DNA of 5,686 nucleotides from contig WGBJ01000373.1 in NCBI GenBank assembly GCA_015494385.1, forward strand, positions 1-5,686, read 5' to 3'. The notes under the pieces were generated by a model. That model saw nothing but the letters and a program-made list of their open reading frames with translations, did not search any database and was not told the DNA's origin. The position numbers were made by a program, and so were the translations under genes. Within the stretch, counting starts at the first letter, position 1. The number at the start of each line of letters is the position of its first letter. This stretch comes from Marinosulfonomonas sp. Lineage in GTDB: Bacteria; Pseudomonadota; Alphaproteobacteria; Rhodobacterales; Rhodobacteraceae. This document shows positions 1 to 4,875 of this stretch, one piece after another.

Positions 1-18
1 GCCTAACAGATGTTTCAT
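1..18 (-). CDS. Probable 5' end of a divergent gene (partial)
   Basis: Only the first six codons are visible: ATG at 18 reading leftwards as M-K-H-L-L-G, open to the window edge. Upstream on the minus strand, the purine-rich stretch GGGAGAGAG (complement of 21-30) sits at a good distance for a ribosome binding site. A short Met-Lys start followed by hydrophobic residues would suit a signal peptide, but six residues cannot establish that. If real, the gene is divergent from the aldolase gene and shares a 122-nt control region with it, an arrangement often seen for transport genes next to catabolic enzymes. That functional link is inference. The identity cannot be determined here. Confidence 0.4.
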
Positions 19-64
19 AAGTCTCTCTCCCAGATGTTTTTATCTCGGGGTAAGGTAGCTTGCC

Positions 65-112
65 CACCCGTGTTGTCCAGCAAAAATGTTGACCGGACAG
101 TAAGGACGGGTG
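65..112. repeat. Two-part inverted repeat in the aldolase leader / divergent control region
   Basis: CACCCGT at 65-71 is the exact reverse complement of ACGGGTG at 106-112. Nested inside, TGTCC at 74-78 pairs with GGACA at 95-99, leaving a 16-nt A/T-rich centre. As DNA this could be a regulator site between two divergent genes. As RNA it could be a leader hairpin ending 15 nt before the AAGGAG ribosome binding site at 128-133. No known operator or riboswitch consensus is recognised. I could not identify a clear -35/-10 pair in 19-140. Confidence 0.4.
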
Positions 113-140
113 AAGGTTGCCCTGAAAAAGGAGACCGGAG

Positions 141-920
141 ATGCCTGCACCCAAAAACAAACTGAAAGCCGCCCTTGCCAAGGGGGAAATGCAAATCGGC
201 CTTTGGCTGGCCACGGGGCATCCCTTGATGGCCGAAATCGGGGCCACGGCGGGCTATGACTGGTGTTTGATCGATGGCGAACACGCGCCCAACGATATCC
301 CGACAATCCTTGCGCAATTGCAGGCGATGAACGGGGCAGGGGCCGCGCCGGTGGTGCGGGTGCCTATGGGTGAGGACTGGATCTTGAAACAGGTGCTGGA
401 TATCGGTGCGCAAACGGTGATGGTGCCGATGGTGGAAACAGCCGAGGATGCCGAGGCTTGCGTGCGTGCAGTGCGCTATCCGCCGGATGGTGCGCGCGGG
501 TTGGCGGCGTCGATGGTGCGGGCGTCGAACTATAACGCGATCCCCGATTATGCCACCACGGCGAACGACGAAATCTGCCTGATCGTGCAGGTGGAAAGTG
601 CGCGCGCGATCGAAAACATCGACACCATCGCTGCGGTTGACGGGGTGGATGTGGTGTTCATCGGTCCTGCGGATCTGTCGGCGGATATGGGGTTCACCGG
701 CAATGCCGGCGCGCCCGAAGTGAAGGCCGCCGTCAAACACGCGGTCGAGCGGATACGGGCGGCGGGCAAAGCTGCCGGGATCATCGGCGGCGGGGATTTT
801 GTTGAAATGCGTGATCTGGGTGTGACGTTTCTGGGGCTGGCGGCGGATGTGTCGCTATATGCACAAGCGGTTCGGGGGCTGGTCACAGACACAAGGAAGA
901 GGTTGAAGGATACTCCCTAA
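141..920 (+). CDS. HpcH/HpaI-family class II aldolase
   Basis: This 259-residue protein belongs to the HpcH/HpaI aldolase family: divalent-metal-dependent, pyruvate-type class II aldolases with a TIM-barrel fold. They cleave 4-hydroxy-2-oxo acids such as 4-hydroxy-2-oxoheptanedioate to pyruvate plus an aldehyde, in the cytosol. Key residues are in place, each shifted by +3 from E. coli HpaI as I recall its numbering: the DGEH motif with His48, Arg73, Gln150, Glu152 (metal) and Asp178 (metal) within GPADLS at 175-180. Length matches the family. The ATG at 141 is supported by AAGGAG at 128-133, 7 nt upstream. No signal peptide is seen. The next gene is convergent and the two stop codons overlap. 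The physiological substrate cannot be read from sequence: HpaI, GarL/rhamnonate-type and other family members share these residues, so I give no symbol. Catabolism of an aromatic acid or a sugar acid is equally possible. Confidence 0.93.
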   Translation: MPAPKNKLKAALAKGEMQIGLWLATGHPLMAEIGATAGYDWCLIDGEHAPNDIPTILAQLQAMNGAGAAPVVRVPMGEDWILKQVLDIGAQTVMVPMVETAEDAEACVRAVRYPPDGARGLAASMVRASNYNAIPDYATTANDEICLIVQVESARAIENIDTIAAVDGVDVVFIGPADLSADMGFTGNAGAPEVKAAVKHAVERIRAAGKAAGIIGGGDFVEMRDLGVTFLGLAADVSLYAQAVRGLVTDTRKRLKDTP

Positions 921-1810
921 ACCAGCCCCGTCAGCGCCACCAGACACAGCCGCACACGGGCCGGGATCTGGTTGCCGTAAGGGTGGCAAGCATAGACCGG
1001 CGTTTTCGCAAGCTGGTAATCGGGCAGCAACCGGACAAGTTTTCCGGTCTTCAGGTCGTTCTTCACCACATAGTCGGGCAAAGCGGCGATGCCGCCATTG
1101 TTCAGGATCAAGGCATGGGCGCTAAGGGTTGAATTGGTAAACCGTGTGGATTCAATGGAAAACTGCAATGGTTCGCCGGTTTTAACATGGGTCATATTAT
1201 AATTGAAAACCGGATCTTTCCATGTCGGGGCCAAGTGGTCCCAATTTCGGAAAACCTCAAGGGGGATGTTGTCCATATCCCCGTGTTTGCGGGATTTTAT
1301 GTAGTTCGGGGAAACACAAAGGATGCGGCGGAATGAACCGATCCGGAAGGATTTCAGATCGCTGTCTTTCAGCTCGCAAACCGAAATCGCGATATCAACG
1401 TCATCCTGAAGGGCTTTTGAGCTGTTGTCCTGTGTGATGAAGGCGGGTTTCAGTTTCGGGTGTTTCTCGGCCAGATTGCTGATGATCGGGGTGACGGCCT
1501 GTTCCAATATGCCGCTGGGGGCGGAAATGGTGATCCGGCCCGAAGGCTCGATTGTCTCTTTGGACAATTCTTCAATGGCATGGCTGGCCTCTTTTTCCAG
1601 CCGTTTGCAGGCCTGGTAAAAACTGTCCCCCGCACTGGTCGGCATCAACTTGCGGGTTGTGCGCAGGATCAGTTTGACCCCCAATTCATTTTCAAGATGC
1701 TGCAGGTGGTTTCCAACAACCGAGACCGACAGCCGCAAAGATGTAGCTGCGGCCGTAAGCGAGCCACACTCGTAAATCTTGATAAATGTAAGAACCCGTT
1801 TATCGAGCAT
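917..1810 (-). CDS. LysR-family transcriptional regulator
   Basis: A 297-residue LysR-type regulator of normal length. The N-terminus shows the family winged helix-turn-helix: F9, the GSLTAAA segment at 16-22, L25, and LENELG at 39-44, followed by L-x-L-R-T-T-R at 47-53 and P-T-S-A-G at 57-61. The typical Ser/Arg of the recognition helix region is replaced by V-V-G-N-H (31-35). Residues 60-90 form the linker helix, and about 91-295 the periplasmic-binding-protein-like effector domain (R-I-T-I-S-A-P at 92-98). The start at 1810 places the HTH at the expected distance from the N-terminus, but the ribosome binding site is poor. The gene lies 41 nt downstream of the membrane-protein gene on the same strand, so the two may be co-transcribed. 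It is not divergent from any visible gene, so its target cannot be inferred from the usual LysR layout. The aldolase gene is convergent and is a weaker candidate. Base composition is lower in GC than the flanking genes. Confidence 0.93.
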   Translation of the reverse strand: MLDKRVLTFIKIYECGSLTAAATSLRLSVSVVGNHLQHLENELGVKLILRTTRKLMPTSAGDSFYQACKRLEKEASHAIEELSKETIEPSGRITISAPSGILEQAVTPIISNLAEKHPKLKPAFITQDNSSKALQDDVDIAISVCELKDSDLKSFRIGSFRRILCVSPNYIKSRKHGDMDNIPLEVFRNWDHLAPTWKDPVFNYNMTHVKTGEPLQFSIESTRFTNSTLSAHALILNNGGIAALPDYVVKNDLKTGKLVRLLPDYQLAKTPVYACHPYGNQIPARVRLCLVALTGLV

Positions 1811-1851
1811 GGCGTGACAGTCTGGTTACTAAGTTAATCTTGCGCGTCCAA

Positions 1852-2280
1852 CTACTTACTATTTTTGCCTGTCGGGATTTGTTTGGCGATAAAGCGGGTA
1901 AGCGCATCATCTGTCATCAACAAGGCCCCGAGGCGTTCAATGGACGTTCCATTCGCCAGTTTGTCAATACGCAATTGATATGTCGTTGGGCCAAGAACAG
2001 AAAGCATGGCCCCTTTAAAGGTCCAGAATGCAATGATCGCGAAAATCAGGATTTGAACGGGAAACCGCGCGCTGCGGCGTTTGTATTTCACTTTTGCAAT
2101 GATCAGGCCGTCGTGATGGGGCGAGGCGATGCGTTTTCGTCGGATGGCAAAGTTTTGCCTGTTGCCCGTGTTCCTGAGGACAAGCAGCAGCAAGGCCAGG
2201 ATCAAAACAGCCAGCAGAACATAAGGAAGCACATCGGATGATTGCAAGAAAACCTGTTGCAGGGATATTTGTGAAAACAT
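1852..2280 (-). CDS. Small two-helix membrane protein, function unknown
   Basis: I do not recognise the family of this 142-residue protein. It has two clear hydrophobic segments: about 18-36 (LPYVLLAVLILALLLLVL) and about 74-96 (PVQILIFAIIAFWTF onward). Between them is a strongly basic loop (RRKR at 47-50; KVKYKRR at 63-69). By the positive-inside rule the loop is cytoplasmic and both ends face the periplasm. The C-terminal 46 residues are soluble and predicted partly helical (RLGALLMTDDALTRFIAKQI). There is no cleavable signal peptide and no catalytic motif. The ATG at 2280 has only a weak AAGGG about 9 nt upstream. The protein character (clean amphipathic organisation, two helices, sensible charge distribution) supports a real gene; the opposite-strand frame over the same region is a shadow. 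The lysR gene follows 41 nt downstream. A regulatory link, for example a membrane sensor or transported-signal partner, is conjecture only. Confidence 0.75.
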   Translation of the reverse strand: MFSQISLQQVFLQSSDVLPYVLLAVLILALLLLVLRNTGNRQNFAIRRKRIASPHHDGLIIAKVKYKRRSARFPVQILIFAIIAFWTFKGAMLSVLGPTTYQLRIDKLANGTSIERLGALLMTDDALTRFIAKQIPTGKNSK

Positions 2281-2534
2281 CGGCTTTGCCCTTGTTTACC
2301 TAATCAAAACGGCATGGAAAAGGGGGGAGGTGGCGGCGGCGGAACCTTTGGATTTGCTTAATGTGGATAGAAAGCAGGCCCGTAGCGGGAAATCGGTGTC
2401 ACTGCACAAACCACACTGGCAGTTCTCTCTAAGCATACTACGTCACAACACTTACTTGATAACCCAAAACCCGTTTTCCGAACCACACATCGGAAGGTGC
2501 AAAAAGGTTCCACCGCACACCTGTTTTCACTATT

Positions 2535-2549
2535 AGGTATGGGATACCT
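2535..2549. promoter_or_regulatory. Perfect short dyad, operator-like
   Basis: AGGTAT, a GGG centre, then ATACCT: a perfect 6+6 bp inverted repeat within AT-rich intergenic DNA. Its size and symmetry fit a dimeric helix-turn-helix protein site, although a 6-bp hairpin with a 3-nt loop is also possible. It is about 255 nt from the membrane-protein start and 99 nt from the nucleoside hydrolase stop. Its right arm, ATACCTG, recurs at 4829-4834 next to the iron-binding-protein promoter in a dyad of different spacing. No regulator is assigned. Confidence 0.3.
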
Positions 2550-2606
2550 GGTTGTAAATTTTCATTAATCGGAAGCAGTTTCCGGAAAACTATAGGAATG
2601 AAACTG

Positions 2607-2633
2607 GACAGCCCCTGACAGGGCGGCGCTGTC
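2607..2633 (-). terminator. Possible terminator of the nucleoside hydrolase gene
   Basis: GACAGC at 2607-2612 pairs with GCTGTC at 2628-2633. CCC at 2613-2615 can pair with GGG at 2621-2623, leaving a 5-nt loop and a 4-nt bulge on one side. The hairpin starts 14 nt past the nucleoside hydrolase stop in its direction of transcription. The following RNA has only an interrupted U-run (CCAGUUUCAUUCC), so intrinsic termination is plausible but not strong. Confidence 0.4.
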
Positions 2634-2647
2634 TGAAACTGCCTTTG

Positions 2648-3592
2648 TTACAGCCGCGCCAATCGTTCGGTCAGCAGGGCAAAGAAGCCATCCGCATCCA
2701 CATCGCCGATAAACAGCGCATTGGAGGGGCGGTCGGTGACATCCCACCAGTCGGCCACGGTCATGCCGCGGGTCAGGTCGGATTTGGTTTCGATTTCCAC
2801 ATTTACATGGCGGCCTTTGAACAGGTCGGGTTTGATCAGATAGGCGGTGACGCAGGGGTCGTGCAGCGGGGCACCTTCCGAGCCGTATTTTTCCTTGTCG
2901 AACCGCTCAAAGAATTCGGTCATTTTGGCGACAGCAATGCCGACGGGGGTGCCGATGTCGCGAAAGGCGTCGTTGCGTTGTTTTGTGACCAGCGCCTTGT
3001 GGGTGACATCCAGCGGCATCACCACGATGGGCACGCCTGACTTGAACACGATATCGGCGGCCTCGGGATCGACATAGATATTGAATTCGGCGGCGGGGGT
3101 GATGTTGCCCACTTCGAAATAGGCGCCGCCCATCAGGATGATTTCCTGCACCTTTTCAATGATATCTGGGGCCTTTTGAAAGGCCGTCGCGATGTTGGTC
3201 AGCGGGCCGATCGGGCACAGGGTGATGGTGCCTGCGGGCTCATTACGCAGGGTGTCGATGATGTAGTCTACCGCATGGCCATCGGTCAGTTGCATTGTCG
3301 GGTCGGGCAGGTCGGGGCCATCAAGGCCAGTTTTGCCGTGGACATGTTCGGCGGTAACCAGATCATGCGCCAACGGGCGATCGCAGCCGGCGTAGACGGG
3401 GATATCGGTTTTGCCGGCCAACTCGCAAATAATGCGGGCGTTTTTGTGGGTCAGGGGCAGGGGCACGTTACCGGCAACAGCGGTGATGCCGATCACTTCG
3501 ATCTCCGCAGGGCTGGCAAGGGCCAACAGGATGGCGACGGCGTCGTCCTGTCCGGGGTCGGTGTCGATGATGATTTTACGCGGGGTGGTCAT
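2648..3592 (-). CDS. Inosine/uridine-preferring nucleoside hydrolase family protein
   Basis: This 314-residue cytosolic protein of the IU nucleoside hydrolase family cleaves the N-glycosidic bond of ribonucleosides to a free base plus ribose, feeding purine/pyrimidine salvage. Diagnostic motifs are intact: the calcium-binding DTDPGQDD at 10-17, CPIGPLTN at 126-133, LMGG at 153-156, AEFN at 168-171 (substrate ribose contacts) and the late His244-Asp245 pair in LHDPC. Length is typical for the family. I start it at 3592: AGGAG (complement of 3601-3605) lies 8 nt upstream, and family members begin a few residues before the DTDPG motif. A start at 3610 would add six residues but has no ribosome binding site. 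The preferred base (inosine, uridine, pyrimidine or other) cannot be read reliably from sequence. It lies 175 nt downstream of an iron-binding-protein gene with strong inverted repeats between them, so it is probably a separate transcription unit. Confidence 0.93.
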   Translation of the reverse strand: MTTPRKIIIDTDPGQDDAVAILLALASPAEIEVIGITAVAGNVPLPLTHKNARIICELAGKTDIPVYAGCDRPLAHDLVTAEHVHGKTGLDGPDLPDPTMQLTDGHAVDYIIDTLRNEPAGTITLCPIGPLTNIATAFQKAPDIIEKVQEIILMGGAYFEVGNITPAAEFNIYVDPEAADIVFKSGVPIVVMPLDVTHKALVTKQRNDAFRDIGTPVGIAVAKMTEFFERFDKEKYGSEGAPLHDPCVTAYLIKPDLFKGRHVNVEIETKSDLTRGMTVADWWDVTDRPSNALFIGDVDADGFFALLTERLARL

Positions 3593-3600
3593 GGTTCTGG

Positions 3601-3605
3601 CTCCT
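3601..3605 (-). promoter_or_regulatory. Ribosome binding site fixing the nucleoside hydrolase start
   Basis: AGGAG on the minus strand, 8 nt before the ATG at 3592. It lies inside the six-codon extension that the alternative ATG at 3610 would give, and so argues for the downstream start. Confidence 0.75.
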
Positions 3606-3618
3606 GTCATTCAGGGGC

Positions 3619-3647
3619 ACAATGCTGGTGGATTTGCGGCTTGTCCA
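3619..3647 (-). promoter_or_regulatory. Weak candidate promoter of the nucleoside hydrolase gene
   Basis: On the minus strand, TGGACA (complement of 3642-3647; 5 of 6 to the -35 consensus) is separated by 17 nt from CATTGT (complement of 3619-3624; 3 of 6 to the -10 consensus). Transcription would start near 3612, giving a leader of about 20 nt with the AGGAG site well placed. The -10 match is poor and the call is tentative. Confidence 0.25.
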
Positions 3648-3662
3648 GTGGAATGAGCGGTT

Positions 3663-3682
3663 GTGCCGCGCGTGCCGCGCGT
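3663..3682. repeat. Short tandem repeat, 9-nt unit, about 2.2 copies
   Basis: GTGCCGCGC at 3663-3671 is repeated exactly at 3672-3680 and followed by GT. It lies in the noncoding stretch between the iron-binding-protein and nucleoside hydrolase genes. It may be a simple slippage product. No function is inferred. Confidence 0.6.
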
Positions 3683-3689
3683 CACCCCA

Positions 3690-3732
3690 AGCGCCGCCCC
3701 CTGACGGGGACGGCGCTGGCCTGCGGCGCAGG
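3690..3732. repeat. Two adjacent GC-rich hairpins after the iron-binding-protein gene
   Basis: AGCGCCG at 3690-3696 pairs with CGGCGCT at 3711-3717. After one mismatch, CCCC at 3698-3701 pairs with GGGG at 3706-3709 around a 4-nt loop. Two bases further on, CCTGC at 3720-3724 pairs with GCAGG at 3728-3732 around GGC. Both lie downstream of the iron-binding-protein stop (3768, minus strand) and upstream of the candidate nucleoside hydrolase promoter. They could end or stabilise the upstream transcript. No U-run follows in either direction, so they do not form a textbook intrinsic terminator. Confidence 0.5.
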
Positions 3733-3755
3733 TATTTAGGGCAAGAAGAAGGGGG
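3731..3755 (-). repeat. 3'-end element, copy 1 (after the iron-binding-protein gene)
   Basis: Read on the plus strand this holds TATTTAGGG at 3733-3741 followed by CAAGAAGAAGGGGG. On the transcribed minus strand it is a C/U-rich tract ending in CCCTAAATA, starting 12 nt after the stop codon. It matches the copy at 4876-4900 at 19 of 25 positions by hand alignment, including nine consecutive bases. GC-rich hairpin sequence follows directly. From memory, similar CCAAGAAGAAG/TATTT strings are common between genes in Rhodobacterales genomes; this could not be checked here. Confidence 0.55.
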
Positions 3756-3767
3756 CGAGAAAGCGCT

Positions 3768-4769
3768 CTAACCGTCGAAATCGACCTCTTGAATGATCCG
3801 CAGTGCGGCGGGGCGCAGTTTGGCGATGTCCATCAGGTTGACAGGATCGGGGGTGAAACTGCCCCAACTGGCCACAAGTTCGCTGGGTTTGGTGCCCGGT
3901 GCGACGGGGTATTCAAAGTTCTGCTCGGCATAGATTTCCTGTGCTTCAGGCGAGGCAAGGAATTCCATCAGCTTGATCGCGTCGTCCTTGTGCGGGGCGA
4001 ATTTGGCCAGCGCCATGCCCGAGACATTCACATGGGTGCCGCCCCCCTTGAACGCCGGAAACACCACATTGACGCTATCAGCCCAGGGCACCTGTTCGGG
4101 ATTGCCCAGCATTTTGCCCATGTAATAGGTGTTGCCAAGGGCGATGTCACATTCACCGGCCCAGACCGCCTTGACCTGTGCGCGATCATTGCCTTGCGGT
4201 TTGCGGGCGAGGTTGGATTTCACCCCCTGCAGCCATGTTTTTGCACCCTCTTCGCCCATGTGATGGATCGCGGCCGAGACCAGCGCCACGGTATAGGCGT
4301 GGGTGCCGGAACGGGTGCAGATACGACCCTGCCATTTGGGATCGGCCAGTTCGTCATAGGTGGCGACACCTTCGGGCGCGCGCTCCTTTGAGGCGAAGAT
4401 AACGCGGGCGCGGGTGGTCAGGCCGAACCACCGGTTATCAGGGTCGCGCAGGTTGGCGGGGATGTTGGCGGTCAGGATGCCGGATGTCACCGGCTGGGCC
4501 AGATCGGCGTTTACCACAGCCGAGAGGCGGGCGATGTCGACGGTAAAGATCAGATCGGCGGGCGAGCGTTTGCCCTCGGCCCGCAGTTTTTCGATCATGC
4601 CCTTTTTCAGGAAGGCGATGTTGACGGGGATGCCGGTTTCCTCGGTAAACCTGTCCATCAGGGGCTGGATCAGTTCGGGTTGGCGGTAGGAGTAGATGTT
4701 GACCTCGGCCATCGCAGGGGTGGTCAGGGCAAGGGTGGCCAGTAGGGCTGTGCGCAAGCGGGTGAACAT
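3768..4769 (-). CDS. Periplasmic Fe(3+) ABC transporter substrate-binding protein (FutA/FbpA type)
   Basis: A 333-residue ferric-iron-type solute-binding protein of the transferrin-like FbpA/FutA/AfuA group, which captures Fe(3+) in the periplasm for an ABC importer. Residues 1-21 form a clear Sec signal peptide (R4/R6, hydrophobic core, cleavage after A-M-A21). The mature protein begins E-V-N-I-Y-S-Y-R. The paired tyrosines Y215-Y216 in GNTYYMGK are the hallmark iron ligands, close to the FbpA Tyr195/196 pair once the signal peptide is subtracted. Y26 or Y28 could supply a further ligand. C151 and C207 (GECDIA) may form a disulfide. I start at 4769 because GGAG (complement of 4776-4779) is 6 nt upstream; the ATG at 4781 lacks such a site and would add four residues before the signal peptide. 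No permease or ATPase gene is adjacent. It has its own promoter with operator-like dyads, and iron control is plausible but inferred. Confidence 0.92.
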   Translation of the reverse strand: MFTRLRTALLATLALTTPAMAEVNIYSYRQPELIQPLMDRFTEETGIPVNIAFLKKGMIEKLRAEGKRSPADLIFTVDIARLSAVVNADLAQPVTSGILTANIPANLRDPDNRWFGLTTRARVIFASKERAPEGVATYDELADPKWQGRICTRSGTHAYTVALVSAAIHHMGEEGAKTWLQGVKSNLARKPQGNDRAQVKAVWAGECDIALGNTYYMGKMLGNPEQVPWADSVNVVFPAFKGGGTHVNVSGMALAKFAPHKDDAIKLMEFLASPEAQEIYAEQNFEYPVAPGTKPSELVASWGSFTPDPVNLMDIAKLRPAALRIIQEVDFDG

Positions 4770-4775
4770 GGGCGT

Positions 4776-4779
4776 CTCC
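4776..4779 (-). promoter_or_regulatory. Ribosome binding site fixing the iron-binding-protein start
   Basis: GGAG on the minus strand, 6 nt before the ATG at 4769. It overlaps the alternative ATG at 4781, which has no purine-rich site of its own. Confidence 0.65.
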
Positions 4780-4799
4780 ATCGTTGGGTGATGGGGGGT

Positions 4800-4828
4800 G
4801 TTAAAGCCGAGTGAAACTGTCAGGTCAA
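4800..4828 (-). promoter_or_regulatory. Promoter of the iron-binding-protein gene
   Basis: On the minus strand, TTGACC (complement of 4823-4828; 5 of 6 to the sigma-70 -35 consensus) is followed after exactly 17 nt by TTTAAC (complement of 4800-4805; 4 of 6 to the -10 consensus). Transcription would begin near 4793, about 24 nt before the ATG at 4769. This is the best promoter match in the window. Confidence 0.6.
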
Positions 4829-4835
4829 TACCTGA
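4820..4835. promoter_or_regulatory. Operator-like dyad over the -35 box
   Basis: TCAGGT, a CAAT centre, then ACCTGA: a perfect 6+6 bp inverted repeat that contains the -35 hexamer of the iron-binding-protein promoter. A protein bound here would block RNA polymerase, so a repressor site is the natural reading. It does not match a Fur box that I can recognise. Irr, RirA or an IscR-type iron regulator would be candidates in alphaproteobacteria, but the assignment is inference. Confidence 0.45.
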
Positions 4836-4839
4836 TTAA

Positions 4840-4857
4840 AAAAGTAAGATAACTTTT
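4840..4857. promoter_or_regulatory. Second AT-rich dyad upstream of the promoter
   Basis: AAAAGT at 4840-4845 and ACTTTT at 4852-4857 are perfect inverted arms around AAGATA. It lies about 12 nt upstream of the -35 box, where an activator or second operator would bind, and might also act as an UP-like AT-rich element. Read on the minus strand it gives a weak hairpin followed by U residues, so it could alternatively end mazG transcription. Confidence 0.3.
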
Positions 4858-4875
4858 ATGCGCTGCCGCGCGGGG

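Larger units (their letters stand above)
2281..2647. other. Long AT-richer intergenic gap with several dyads
   Basis: This 367-nt stretch separates the nucleoside hydrolase stop from the membrane-protein start, both on the minus strand. No reading frame here has a convincing start and protein-like composition. Near the membrane gene lies a polypurine tract followed by GGC repeats (2316-2341), which on the transcribed minus strand reads as a C-rich leader containing CCTCCCCCC. Further away are a perfect dyad at 2535-2549, the 10-bp palindrome TTTCCGGAAA at 2579-2588, and a hairpin at 2607-2633. The promoter of the membrane-protein gene must lie here, but no -35/-10 pair stood out. A small RNA gene cannot be excluded. 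Confidence 0.5.

Noticed and set aside
15..740. 241-residue minus-strand frame opposite the aldolase gene
   Set aside because: His/Arg-rich low-quality translation in GC-rich DNA, fully antisense to a well-supported enzyme gene with intact motifs.
1826..1837. TTA-N6-TAA partial dyad upstream of lysR as a LysR autoregulatory site
   Set aside because: Only three bases per arm match; too weak to separate from chance in an AT-rich spacer.
2480..2521. GAACC/GGTTC and GGTG/CACC pairings resembling part of a tRNA or riboswitch
   Set aside because: No cloverleaf or acceptor stem can be formed, and the arms are short and overlap each other.
2330..2536. 68-residue plus-strand frame with a GTG start after GGGGGAGG
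   Set aside because: The purine run touches the GTG with no spacing, the translation has no recognisable domain or membrane segment, and the region is AT-rich intergenic DNA.
3176..3739. 187-residue plus-strand frame opposite the nucleoside hydrolase gene
   Set aside because: Shadow of the conserved gene; Gly/Asp-rich translation typical of an antisense frame.
3789..4391. 200-residue plus-strand frame opposite the iron-binding-protein gene
   Set aside because: Antisense shadow rich in His, Arg and Gly without a start signal or domain.
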